The notes under the pieces were generated by a model, which saw only the letters and a list, made by a program, of their open reading frames with translations, made no database searches and was not told the DNA's origin. Positions 8,425 through 16,914 of a stretch of DNA of 54,119 nucleotides are shown here, in pieces (the first letter of the stretch is position 1; every line of letters begins with the position of its first letter). Location of the stretch: positions 1-54,119 of the forward strand of contig JAANWZ010000057.1 in the NCBI GenBank assembly GCA_018263585.1, given 5' to 3'. Source of the stretch: Calditrichota bacterium (GTDB lineage Bacteria; Electryoneota; Electryoneia; Electryoneales; Electryoneaceae). The translations under genes were made by a program, and so were the position numbers.

Positions 8425-10563
8425 TTATTCCACTGACCGGGTGCGGGACGTGCCGGAGAGCGTGAACTCGAACCGCTGTTCGTCGCGGATCAGAATCGAG
8501 TCGATGACCCGGTTCGCGGCGTCGATTCTCACAACTCGACCCTTCGTTTCCACGTGCCAGATATCACCGTCACGATCGAGCACGCGACCGTCCCGCCAGC
8601 GCAGCCCGCGCGCCAGTTTCTTCGGCAGGATCAGCGAATCGCCGACCGCGCGCAGCCAGCCGGACGGGGTGAGCACGCTCGGAAACGTCTTGAAGTCGGG
8701 CACGATTTCGACGAACGAGGGTTTGTCGAGGATGTACCACAGGTAGCGGTGGCGGGTCGCGATCGCGGGCAGGCCGTACGCGTCGGTGGTGAACTGAAGC
8801 GTTTCCCTGAACCTGCGCACGCCGATCCGGACACGATACTCCCAGAGTTCAGTCTCGCGGCCGAGCAGCCCCCACTCGGCGTCGGCACTGATTTTCAGCG
8901 GCCTGACCCGGTCGTTCTTCTCCGGGTTGAAGTTGATCCGGATCTCGCCGTCGACCACGCCCTCCGCAAACACGGCCGGCACGGATTTCCCGCCCGGCTT
9001 CGCGGTTTCCTGCACCTGGAAGTGAATGTGCGGCGCCGGCGAGCGGCCGGAGTTGCCGCAGTGGCCGAGCAGGTCGCCGCGTTTCACGCTCTGCCCGGGC
9101 ACGACTTTCACCGTGCCCTGCCTGAAATGACTGAGCTCGCTGTATTCGCCGTTGCCGTGGTCGAGCACGACGTAGTTGCCCCAACTCCGCTCGGTGACGG
9201 CGGTTGACGGCTCGTTGTCCTCGACGCTGTTTTCGACGGCGGCGACCGTGCCGGCGGCCGGCGACAACACCGGCAGCCCGTAGCAGTGGTAGTCGGCGAG
9301 CCGCTTGCCGTCCGTCTTGAACTGGCTCCCGTCCGCGTCTGTGATCACGAAATCCCACGCGTATCGCCCGGCGCCCTTGTGCGTCCACTCGCCGTCGTGT
9401 CCCTGCAGCACCGTCCACTCGCCGAGGAACGGGAGCGTGATCAGCGTCTTCTGGATGTAGCGCGCGCTCAGCCACCGTTTCGCCCAGCGCAGGTTCGCCT
9501 CCGGTGTGCGGATCTGGGCGAGTGGGACCGGGATCAGCCGCGGCCGGCGGCGGAAATGCTGAGACACCTTGAGCGGGAACAGGAACACGAGCGTGACCAC
9601 GTTGAACGCGAACACGAGCGAGGGGATCTTGTCCGCGGAGTGGCCGTAGATCGCGGACGGCGCGCTCATCTGCGTGATGCTCGCCGGCGGGTTAAGGAAA
9701 TAGACCGCCGCGTAATCGACGAGCCCGACCGTGATCACCGCGAGCGAGGTGAACAGGAACGCGTGCCGGTTCGCGACGACGAAGTAGCCGCCGAACGCGA
9801 GCGCGGTGAGCACGAAGTTGAGCCCGTGGAAACCGTCCAGCGACCCGTTCAGGTAGTAGTACGTGCCGAGCCCGAGCAGCCCGCCCCAGAGCGCGTACGC
9901 GAGCGAGATCCGTGACCAGAGGCCGATCGCGACGAGCACGATCACGCCCGAGATCAGGTTCTCCTGGAACAGAATGTTGCCGAACATCTTCACGAATTCG
10001 AACAGGCTGAGCGGGAGCAGGTTGAACAGGAGCACATCGAGGTCACGCAGGAACCCGATCGCGGGGAAACTGTGGCTGTCCACCTTATCCACGCCGAGCG
10101 AGAGCAGGATCGGCCAGATCATCAGGATCATCGGGAGGGAGAGGATCGGCATGTCGTGCCGGCTCAGCCACGCCTCGAGGAATGTCGCGAGCACGCCGAC
10201 CGCGGCGGCGGCGGCGACCATCGACACGACCGGCTGCCAGCCCGGCTCGGTGAACATCCCGACCGCGAGCCCGATCAGCAGCCCGCTCACCCCGTACACC
10301 CCGGAGCGCCACGTATCGATCCGCATCCCGAGCCAGCGCGCGGTGAGGTTGGAGACGAGCGCGCCGCCGAGACCGAGCGCGCCGACGATCGGGTGGTACC
10401 AGGTCGCGAGAAAGATGAGCGCCGCCGGCAACGGGTGGGTGACAAACGCGCCGATCCCGTACGAGTTGAGCGTCGTGCGCAGCAGTTCGCCGGTTTTCGC
10501 CGCAAGCACGGCGCCCGCCGCACCGCGGCCGTCATGATCCGCTGTCGAAGCGAGGTCGGACAT
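8425..10563 (-). CDS. Urea transporter-family membrane protein fused to M23 metallopeptidase
   Basis: A 712-aa two-part protein. Residues about 25-340 are a polytopic UT-family (urea transporter) region with at least eight hydrophobic segments and typical LPAALIFLATWYHP / GVYGVSGLLIGLAVG stretches. Residues about 385-540 are an M23/LytM-type domain: the His...Asp pair in THKGAGRYAWDF, LSPAAGTVAAVEN, a NYVVLDHGNGEYSELSH core and the HxH motif PHIHFQVQ, so the zinc ligands look complete. The C-terminal ~170 residues are beta-rich with no family recognised. The start at 10563 gives MSDLAS; an hpH repeat begins about 27 bp upstream. UT-peptidase fusions exist in some bacteria to my knowledge. Transport of urea or another small solute is inferred. 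The M23 part should face the periplasm. Confidence 0.85.
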   Translation of the reverse strand: MSDLASTADHDGRGAAGAVLAAKTGELLRTTLNSYGIGAFVTHPLPAALIFLATWYHPIVGALGLGGALVSNLTARWLGMRIDTWRSGVYGVSGLLIGLAVGMFTEPGWQPVVSMVAAAAAVGVLATFLEAWLSRHDMPILSLPMILMIWPILLSLGVDKVDSHSFPAIGFLRDLDVLLFNLLPLSLFEFVKMFGNILFQENLISGVIVLVAIGLWSRISLAYALWGGLLGLGTYYYLNGSLDGFHGLNFVLTALAFGGYFVVANRHAFLFTSLAVITVGLVDYAAVYFLNPPASITQMSAPSAIYGHSADKIPSLVFAFNVVTLVFLFPLKVSQHFRRRPRLIPVPLAQIRTPEANLRWAKRWLSARYIQKTLITLPFLGEWTVLQGHDGEWTHKGAGRYAWDFVITDADGSQFKTDGKRLADYHCYGLPVLSPAAGTVAAVENSVEDNEPSTAVTERSWGNYVVLDHGNGEYSELSHFRQGTVKVVPGQSVKRGDLLGHCGNSGRSPAPHIHFQVQETAKPGGKSVPAVFAEGVVDGEIRINFNPEKNDRVRPLKISADAEWGLLGRETELWEYRVRIGVRRFRETLQFTTDAYGLPAIATRHRYLWYILDKPSFVEIVPDFKTFPSVLTPSGWLRAVGDSLILPKKLARGLRWRDGRVLDRDGDIWHVETKGRVVRIDAANRVIDSILIRDEQRFEFTLSGTSRTRSVE

Positions 10564-11118
10564 GGCGTGAAAGTGAAGAATCTTCTTGATGTTATTCTGA
10601 ACGAAGTCCGACGTTAGTTTGTCGGACGAAGTGAAGAATCTTTCGCTGCGAGAATATTACGGACATACAGCAATTCTTAAAGTCCGTCGCGATGAATCGC
10701 AGCGTCCCTGCAGGACGCTACCGCGGGGTTGTTGAGAGCCATTCGTTCGCGTGGCTGAAGCCACGCGCTATCATCGAAACGCCGCTACACGGCGAACATC
10801 GCTACAGACTTTCGAGAATGGCTATAGCGCCGAAAGATTCTTCACTGCGCGCAGCAAACAGACGCTGCGCTTCGTTCAGGATGACAAAACACGCGACTTG
10901 TGCCTGTTGCAACGGTTCATTATACTGGTTCTTGGAACAAATGTCTCATCCATGTACCGGCCGTGCGGGCTTGCCCGCGCGGGTGCAAGCTGGTGAGTTC
11001 CTCGGATGCGACATTTTTATCGAGAATCGGTATATTGCACGATCCCCGGGCTCGGCGACCCCGGGCTACATGCGTCGAGTCCACGATCCCCGGGCTCGGC
11101 GACCCCGGGCTACTCCAC
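10564..11118. repeat. 555-bp hairpin-repeat array between genes
   Basis: No gene is supported. In order: hpH in reverse orientation (10590-10644), a run of small palindromes with short spacers (10691-10830, including CGTCCCTGCAGGACG and GCGTGGCTGAAGCCACGC), hpH forward (10831-10884), hpA (10961-10982), and two identical 29-bp hpE units (11041-11069 and 11085-11113). The last hpE copy ends 5 bp from the aminotransferase stop, so it forms that gene's 3' end. The two hpH copies are inverted relative to each other. Confidence 0.8.
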
Positions 11119-12342
11119 TCACTTTTTGGCCGACCTCACCGGCCGCTTGATCCGCGCGAGGCCTTCCCGCAACCGGCGCATGCCCTCGCGGATCCGGTCG
11201 TCCGCGGCGGCGAAACTGATCCGGATGAACCCGTCCGCGCCGAACGGCTTCCCCGGCACGAGCGCGAGGTGCATTTCGTCGAGCAGCCACTGGCAGAGCT
11301 CGATGTCATCGCCGATCGTGCGCCCGTCAACGGTGCCGCCGAGGTACGCGCTCACATCGGCGAGCGCGTAGAACGCCCCTTCCGGGACCGGACAGGAAAC
11401 CCCCTCGATCGCGTTCAACTCGCGCACGACGATGTCACGGCGCTTCACGAACGCTGCGACCATCTCCGGGAGCGCGCCGCCGTCACCGCCGCCGATCGCG
11501 ACCGCCGCCGCCTGCTGGCTGATGCTGCACGGCGACGAGGTCATCTGCGACTGGACTTTCGTCACCGCCTTCGCGAGCGGAGTGACCGCGGCGAGATACC
11601 CGATCCGCCACCCGGTCATCCGGAACGCTTTCGACACGCCGTTGACAAGCACCGTCTTCTCGAACAGGCCGGCCACGTTCGCGAAGCTGAGGTGCTGTTC
11701 CCCGTCGAACCGGAGCTTCTCGTAGATTTCGTCGCTGAGCACCCAGATGTCGCGCTCGGCGAGCACCGACCCGATCGCGCGGGTTTCGGAGGGCGTGAAC
11801 GCTGCGCCGGTCGGGTTGCCCGGGGAGTTCGTGATGATCGCCTTCGTGCGCCGGTTGATCAGACGGCGCAGCTCGTCCGGGTCCGGGCGGAAGCGGTTCT
11901 CGAGCCGGCACGGGTACGGCTTCGGCACACCGCCGGCGATCCGGGCCATCTCCGGGTAGCTGAGCCAGCCGGGCTTCGGGTAGAGCACTTCGTCGCCCTC
12001 ATCGACCACCGCGAGCAGCGAGCCGGCGAGCGCGTGCTTCGCACCGGAGGTGACGACAATCTGGTCCGGATGATAGCTGAGCTCGTTGTCGCGCTTCAGT
12101 TTCCCGCTGATCTGCTCGCGCAGCTCCGGGATTCCGTGCGAGGCGGTGTAGCGGGTGAAGTTGTTCCTGATCGCCGCGCAGCCGGCCTCCTTCACCTCGT
12201 CCGGCGTGTTGAAATCCGGCTCGCCGGCGGAGAGGTTGACGACATCGATCCCGTGCCGGATCATGCGCGCGGCGGCCGCGGTGATCACGAACGTCTTCGA
12301 TTCGGTGAGCGACTTCGTCCGTTTCGCGAATCCCGGGCTCAT
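11119..12342 (-). CDS. PLP-dependent aminotransferase, aspartate aminotransferase type
   Basis: A 407-aa fold-type I aminotransferase, class I-beta. Residues seen: LSAGEPDFNTP near the N terminus, SPGNPTG (Asn176), SDEIY (Asp204, Tyr207), the PLP lysine Lys238 in NGVSKAFRMTGWRIGY, and a C-terminal GFIRISFAA (substrate-carboxylate Arg). Aspartate/2-oxoglutarate specificity is likely but not proven. The ATG at 12342 overlaps the pta stop by 4 bases (ATGA), so the two are probably translationally coupled. The same frame stays open far upstream only as GC-rich antisense of pta. Confidence 0.92.
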   Translation of the reverse strand: MSPGFAKRTKSLTESKTFVITAAAARMIRHGIDVVNLSAGEPDFNTPDEVKEAGCAAIRNNFTRYTASHGIPELREQISGKLKRDNELSYHPDQIVVTSGAKHALAGSLLAVVDEGDEVLYPKPGWLSYPEMARIAGGVPKPYPCRLENRFRPDPDELRRLINRRTKAIITNSPGNPTGAAFTPSETRAIGSVLAERDIWVLSDEIYEKLRFDGEQHLSFANVAGLFEKTVLVNGVSKAFRMTGWRIGYLAAVTPLAKAVTKVQSQMTSSPCSISQQAAAVAIGGGDGGALPEMVAAFVKRRDIVVRELNAIEGVSCPVPEGAFYALADVSAYLGGTVDGRTIGDDIELCQWLLDEMHLALVPGKPFGADGFIRISFAAADDRIREGMRRLREGLARIKRPVRSAKK

Positions 12343-13331
12343 CGATCCTCCACACTGACCGCGACGACGCTGCAGATCGCGCACAGGTTGACAATCTCCG
12401 CGGCGCTGCACCCGCGGCCGACTTCGTAGAACGGTCCCGCAAGCCCCTGTACGATCGGCCCGATCGCCTGCGCGCCGGCGAGATGCTGCGCGAGCTGGCA
12501 GGCGATGTTCCCGGCGTCGAGATCCGGAAACACGAGCACGTTCGCGTGGCCCGCGACCACGCTCCCGGGCGCTTTGCGGCGGCCGATCTCTTCCACGATC
12601 GCGGCGTCGAGCTGCAACTCGCCATCGATCGCGAGCGACGGGGCCCGGTTGCGTGCGAGTGACGTCGCCTCGACGACCTTCGCCACACGCGCGTGCGCGG
12701 CGCTCCCCTTCGTCGAAAACGAGAGCATCGCGACAGCCGGCTCCGCCTCGGTGAGCGCTCTGTGCGTGCGCGCGCTCGCGATCGCGATCGCGGCGAGCTG
12801 CTCCGCGTCCGGGTCGGGCGCGATCCCGGTGCCGGCGAAGCTGAACACGCGCTGGTCCGGCGTCACAATCAGATGCAGTGAGGAGATCGTGCCGGCGCCG
12901 GGCACGGGCTCGAGAGACTGTATCGCCACGCGGGTCACTTCGCCGGGCGCCCACGCCGCGCCGGCGACGCCGCCGTCCGCATCGCCCATCCTCACCATCA
13001 TCACGCCGTACTGGAGCTCGTCACGCATCCGCTCGCGGGCTTGTTCAACAGTGATCCCGCTGTGCGCGTGCAGCCGCGTGAATTCAGCCGCGTATTCAGC
13101 GCGCTTCGGGGAACTGTCCGGGTGGACGAGCGTGATCCCGCTCCACGTGACCCCGGCTTCCTTCGCGGCCGCTTCCCCGCGCTCGCTGTCGCCGAGGATG
13201 ATCGGGACCGCAATCGCCTCGTCGGCGAGCCTGCGCGCGGCGGCCCATGTGTGCGGGTCCGTCCCGTCGGGCAGCACGATCGTCCGCGGCCGCCGCATCG
13301 CACGTTCGATGATTTGCTGCACCGGATCCAT
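12339..13331 (-). CDS. pta: Phosphate acetyltransferase
   Basis: Interconverts acetyl-CoA and acetyl phosphate. The product is 330 aa, the length of the short single-domain Pta. Family segments seen: AMRRPRTIVLPDG at the N terminus, ELQLDAAIV, ANVLVFPDLDAGNIA and the C-terminal GPIVQGLAGPFYEVGRGCS. The start is either this ATG at 13331, where conservation begins, or a GTG at 13352 that overlaps the coaD stop (GTGA). In both cases the gene sits tightly between coaD and the aminotransferase. No acetate kinase gene is in the window, so it could serve acetyl-CoA balance rather than a full Pta-AckA pathway. Confidence 0.93.
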   Translation of the reverse strand: MDPVQQIIERAMRRPRTIVLPDGTDPHTWAAARRLADEAIAVPIILGDSERGEAAAKEAGVTWSGITLVHPDSSPKRAEYAAEFTRLHAHSGITVEQARERMRDELQYGVMMVRMGDADGGVAGAAWAPGEVTRVAIQSLEPVPGAGTISSLHLIVTPDQRVFSFAGTGIAPDPDAEQLAAIAIASARTHRALTEAEPAVAMLSFSTKGSAAHARVAKVVEATSLARNRAPSLAIDGELQLDAAIVEEIGRRKAPGSVVAGHANVLVFPDLDAGNIACQLAQHLAGAQAIGPIVQGLAGPFYEVGRGCSAAEIVNLCAICSVVAVSVEDR

Positions 13332-13348
13332 CGGCGGCCGCCCGTGTC

Positions 13349-13858
13349 TCACTCGCCCAGTGTGTGACCGTACGCCGCCATCAGCCGCCGCGCGACGCCG
13401 GACGGCACGAACGGGCGGATGTCGCCGCCGTGACGGGCGACGTTCTTCACAATCGAGCTGCTCAGGTATGTGTGCTCGTCCTTCGGCATCAGGTACACCG
13501 TGTGCAGCCGGCTGTTCAGATGCCGGTTCATCAGCGCCATCTGGAACTCGAACTCGAAGTCGGACACAGCACGCAGCCCGCGGATGAGCGCGATCGCGCC
13601 GAGCGAGTCCGCGTAGTCCACGATCAGCCCGTCGAACGTTTCAACCTGAACGCGCCCGTCAAGCCCGACTTCGTCGAGCGCCTCGCTGATCATCGCGAAA
13701 CGGTCGTCGATGCGGAACATCGGCTCCTTCGACGGGTTGCGCGCGATGCACACCGTGACCCCGTCGAACAGGTCGCACGCGCGGCGGAGGATGTCGAGGT
13801 GGCCGTTCGTGATCGGGTCGAACGTGCCCGGATAGACGGCGGTTCGTTGCTTGTCCAT
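13349..13858 (-). CDS. coaD: Pantetheine-phosphate adenylyltransferase
   Basis: Penultimate step of coenzyme A synthesis: 4'-phosphopantetheine plus ATP gives dephospho-CoA. The product is 169 aa, a normal length. It starts AVYPGTFDPITNGH (nucleotidyltransferase TxGH, Thr17-His20) and carries RGLRAVSDFEFEFQMA and YLSSSIVKNVA, all diagnostic. The ATG at 13858 has GGAAGG 9 nt upstream. It is first of a three-gene minus-strand operon with pta and the aminotransferase; the pairing with pta links CoA supply to acetyl-CoA/acetyl-phosphate exchange. Confidence 0.97.
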   Translation of the reverse strand: MDKQRTAVYPGTFDPITNGHLDILRRACDLFDGVTVCIARNPSKEPMFRIDDRFAMISEALDEVGLDGRVQVETFDGLIVDYADSLGAIALIRGLRAVSDFEFEFQMALMNRHLNSRLHTVYLMPKDEHTYLSSSIVKNVARHGGDIRPFVPSGVARRLMAAYGHTLGE

Positions 13859-14148
13859 CGGCGCCGGCCTTCCGTTTCCGGTTGGGGGAGCTTGTCTGAC
13901 CCGGCAACGCCGGAAGGTTGAAATATAGCGGTCTCGCGGGCGGCGTCCAAGGCTCCAGGTGAACCAATTCACAACGTGCGCACCGTCCCGGCGCCGATCA
14001 TGTCCGAAGCAGGCCCGGTTATTGCCCGGCTTGGAACCGCACGCGGGCTCCGCCCGCGACTGCATCGGCCTGAAACACGGAAACCAACGCGCGCGGACGG
14101 CCGTGAACGGAATTGCAGACAACACACCAGGCACGGGAGCACGAGCGC
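13859..14148. other. Divergent intergenic region between coaD and msrB
   Basis: 290 bp between divergent genes, so it should hold both promoters. I see no clear -35/-10 pair, only an imperfect GC-rich palindrome near 14040-14070 and few of the hairpin repeats found in the other gaps. Confidence 0.4.
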
Positions 14149-14697
14149 ATGGAGCAAACGACGGGAGAACAGAAGAACCGGAGCCGTCGCGTGGCGCCGG
14201 CCGCGGGCGCACTGCTGCTCGCCGCGCTGCTGCTCGCGACGTACGCCGGCGCGGGCAACCACGGCGAGAACCCGAACGAGGACGACGTCCCGATGGCGCA
14301 GGCGAACGAGGAACGGAAACAGAAGCTGACCCCGGAACAGCATTACGTGTGCTTCGAGAAAGGCACCGAGCGGGCGTTCAGCGGCAAGTACTGGGACACG
14401 AAAACCGCCGGCACATACCGCTGCGTCGCCTGCGGCAGCGAGCTGTTCCTCTCCGATCACAAGTACGACAGCGGCACCGGCTGGCCGAGCTTCACCCGTC
14501 CCGCGGACGAGGAGAACGTCGGCACCGAGAAGGACACGTCGCTGTTCATGGAGCGCACAGAAGTGCACTGCGCGAACTGCGGCGCGCACGTCGGGCACGT
14601 GTTTGACGACGGCCCGGCACCCACCGGGAAGCGGTACTGCATCAACTCCGCCGCGCTCGAGCTCATCTCCGCCGACTCCTCCGCGTCCGGCGAGTAA
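14149..14697 (+). CDS. msrB: Exported methionine-R-sulfoxide reductase
   Basis: Reduces the R-epimer of methionine sulfoxide in proteins. The 182-aa product has an N-terminal hydrophobic segment (about 18-33, GALLLAALLLATYAGAG), so it is probably membrane-anchored or periplasmic rather than cytosolic. The MsrB domain fills about 60-175: zinc cysteines Cys92/Cys95 and Cys141/Cys144, the GWPSF motif, and catalytic Cys164 in RYCINSAAL. The ATG at 14149 follows GGGAG 9 nt upstream. It stands alone here. An exported MsrB would suit repair of oxidised surface or periplasmic proteins. Confidence 0.93.
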   Translation: MEQTTGEQKNRSRRVAPAAGALLLAALLLATYAGAGNHGENPNEDDVPMAQANEERKQKLTPEQHYVCFEKGTERAFSGKYWDTKTAGTYRCVACGSELFLSDHKYDSGTGWPSFTRPADEENVGTEKDTSLFMERTEVHCANCGAHVGHVFDDGPAPTGKRYCINSAALELISADSSASGE

Positions 14698-14952
14698 CGC
14701 CGAGTGGTCCGATCCTGCTGGTGAGCTGGGGGACGCCTGCCGGCAAGCGTCCCCTCCCCCCGCAGTTGTAGCGGGGAAGGAGCGGCGCGGGCGAGCCCGC
14801 ACGGCCGGTACAAGTGCGGGGGACCAGCTGCGCGGACGGCACAGCACCGCTGGTGCAGTCGCGTTGACGCCTGCCTGCGCCCGGGGCTTCGGCTGCGCCG
14901 TCCCCGCGTGGATACCTGGATTTTCAGTGACTGCTGCCCGCGTTTCCCCACG
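14698..14952. repeat. Intergenic hairpin-repeat cluster
   Basis: Between convergent genes: hpF (14727-14754, arms with one mismatch), hpA in reverse orientation (about 14784-14804) and a partial hpC-like stretch near 14880-14912 containing CTGCGCCGTCCCCGCG. It probably also provides the 3' ends of msrB and the opposing exported-protein gene. Confidence 0.65.
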
Positions 14953-16899
14953 TCAACGCACGAGCACAAGCTTCTCCGTGCGCGTCTCCGATCCGACTGT
15001 CGCGTGCACGAAATAGACCCCGCTCGCCCTCCGTGACCCGTCGAACGTGAACGTGAGGGTTCCGGTCACGCCGGCGGCGGGCGGGCCGTCATGGAGCACC
15101 GTGACCTCGCGGCCGGTAATGTCATAGACCGCGACCCGCAGCGAAGTCTCCCGATCCGGCACTGTCACTCTGATTGTGGTCATCGCGTTGAACGGGTTCG
15201 GGGCAACAGCCAACCCGGGCTCGCTGGACCCGCCGATTTCCCCGAGAAACGCCGGCGCCTCACCCGCTGTCACCTCGGGCATGCCATCCACACGCGTCCA
15301 CTGCCCGTCAAGCCGCCAGTCCGGATCCGATGTGCCTTCCGGGACCCCGGTGAAACCCGGGTCTGAAGACCCGGGCCACCCGTTTGTGTTGCCGGTGCGG
15401 GCTTGCCAGTGTCCACTCGTACCGGCCGTGCGGGCTTGCCCGCGCGGATCATCCGACGCTGCAGTGGCTTGACCCGCGTCCAATCCGCGGTTGCGAGCAA
15501 CCGCGGGCCTGTCCTGCGCCTGCGACGCCCCCGCAACGACTTCAAACGGGAAGTAGGCCTCGTAGGTGTGGTCGGGGTAGTCGCCGACGCGGAGGATATA
15601 GTTGTAGTCGCCGGCGGGCGCGTAGCCGGGCACGTACTGGGCCAGCGTCGCCTCGAGCTGCTCGCCGGGCTGCACGGTGATGTTTTCCCACAGCCGCAGC
15701 GGGCCGACGAGCTGCACGGAGGGCGTGCGCGCGACGGTCCACACGTCCAGCGTCACCGCCTCATCGCCCCGGTTGTGCACCCGTCCGAGCCACGAGAACG
15801 CTGTCCCCGGCTCGACCGGCAGGCCGGGGTTCGTCTTCTCCGCGACGACACGGATCGGCGCCGTGTCCGGACCGAGCGCGAACAGGTAGCACTGGGTGTT
15901 TGGCGGTTGAAACCGTTCAACTCTACCGGCTCCAATAAACCCCTCAAAGCCCTTCGGAACGATTTCATTCACATTGTAAAGGTCGGGATCCAGATCGCCG
16001 AAGTAATCATGTTGCCAAATGATGTTAGCCTGGGCGTCATGGCGAGATACATAGGACCAAGTGTTCAGAATGAAGCCACCGTCGGGCAATAAGTGGAAAT
16101 CGTAACCTACATACTCGCCTGTAACGAAATAGGTATCTACAAAATTTCCCTCATCATCGATCCAAATCACATCCGGGATCTCTTCCTGAAACCACGTCGT
16201 GCGAGCGATCCACATGCCGTCTGGTAGCGGATAGAAATCACGCGTACCCGCGTTGTAGAAGTCAGACGAATCGATTTCGGTGTCCCAGATGATGCTACCT
16301 GACTGGTCAACTTCCGCCAGATAGCCTGCGTTCGTTCGGTAGGCGGATACGAGGTAGTTACCATTCACTTTCTTGTACGCTCTCACAATTGCGTAGAGAT
16401 CGGGATCATCAATCTGAATATCATTAAGGATGACGCCACCAGGGGAAATACGGAGAATATGCCCTTCTGTTGAGGGACCTTCGCCCGATTCTACAACAGT
16501 GACATAGTTACCAAGATCCGTAACCGTAGTATGTTCAAATGTGCCGTCATCAGGATAGTCTAACGACCACAATACACTCAAGTCAATTGATACTTTCAAT
16601 AATGTCGAGTAGGCATCCACTGCACCGACATATCCTCCACCTGGAACAGAAGTAACCCAGCTCCTCGGTCCGATCGTGTTATAGTTTATAAGATTCCCAT
16701 TATAGTCAAAGCGTGCCTGGGCGGGGTACATAGAGTAATTCACTTGAAGGAAAAAGGCGTCATCCGTACCAATAGTGACACCCCAGCAGTTATCGGGGGC
16801 TTGCGGATGGCCGAATATGGTCTCCCAGCCCAGTTGCGGTTGGCCCATTGCGCTGAGCGCCAACCCAATCGATATGCCAAAAACCGCGATCACTCTCAT
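14953..16899 (-). CDS. Exported beta-propeller-like protein with C-terminal sorting domain
   Basis: A 648-aa secreted protein. The signal peptide (about 1-19, ending ALSAMG) is followed by a repeat-rich beta domain (20-340), an Ig-like domain (about 345-455, GDYNYILRVGDYP) and a C-terminal FlgD/type IX-like sorting domain (about 560-648, VAPNPFNAMTTIRVTVP ... GVYFVHATVG). Residues about 461-520 are translated hairpin repeats: hpB gives RPAVARNRGL, hpA gives DPRGQARTAG, and another unit gives WPGSSDPG. The N-terminal half is visibly AT-richer than the C-terminal half, as if mosaic. The start is 15 nt after the stop of the upstream VCBS gene, so the two form an operon. It is a paralogue of the gene at 46094-48118. 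Surface or extracellular role inferred; ligand unknown. Confidence 0.85.
   Translation of the reverse strand: MRVIAVFGISIGLALSAMGQPQLGWETIFGHPQAPDNCWGVTIGTDDAFFLQVNYSMYPAQARFDYNGNLINYNTIGPRSWVTSVPGGGYVGAVDAYSTLLKVSIDLSVLWSLDYPDDGTFEHTTVTDLGNYVTVVESGEGPSTEGHILRISPGGVILNDIQIDDPDLYAIVRAYKKVNGNYLVSAYRTNAGYLAEVDQSGSIIWDTEIDSSDFYNAGTRDFYPLPDGMWIARTTWFQEEIPDVIWIDDEGNFVDTYFVTGEYVGYDFHLLPDGGFILNTWSYVSRHDAQANIIWQHDYFGDLDPDLYNVNEIVPKGFEGFIGAGRVERFQPPNTQCYLFALGPDTAPIRVVAEKTNPGLPVEPGTAFSWLGRVHNRGDEAVTLDVWTVARTPSVQLVGPLRLWENITVQPGEQLEATLAQYVPGYAPAGDYNYILRVGDYPDHTYEAYFPFEVVAGASQAQDRPAVARNRGLDAGQATAASDDPRGQARTAGTSGHWQARTGNTNGWPGSSDPGFTGVPEGTSDPDWRLDGQWTRVDGMPEVTAGEAPAFLGEIGGSSEPGLAVAPNPFNAMTTIRVTVPDRETSLRVAVYDITGREVTVLHDGPPAAGVTGTLTFTFDGSRRASGVYFVHATVGSETRTEKLVLVR
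15426..15506 (-). repeat. hpA-hpB composite repeat inside the exported-protein gene
   Basis: hpA at 15426-15447 and hpB at 15485-15506, with a 37-bp spacer that is nearly the same as between 46462-46483 and 46521-46542. The whole unit is translated in frame as part of the linker before the sorting domain. Confidence 0.85.
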
Positions 16900-16914
16900 G
16901 ATACACCTCGCTGT

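Noticed and set aside
12343-12954. N-terminal extension of the aminotransferase into a 611-residue protein
   Set aside because: The extension is a shadow frame of pta. The conserved aminotransferase start is the ATG at 12342 with a 4-base overlap.
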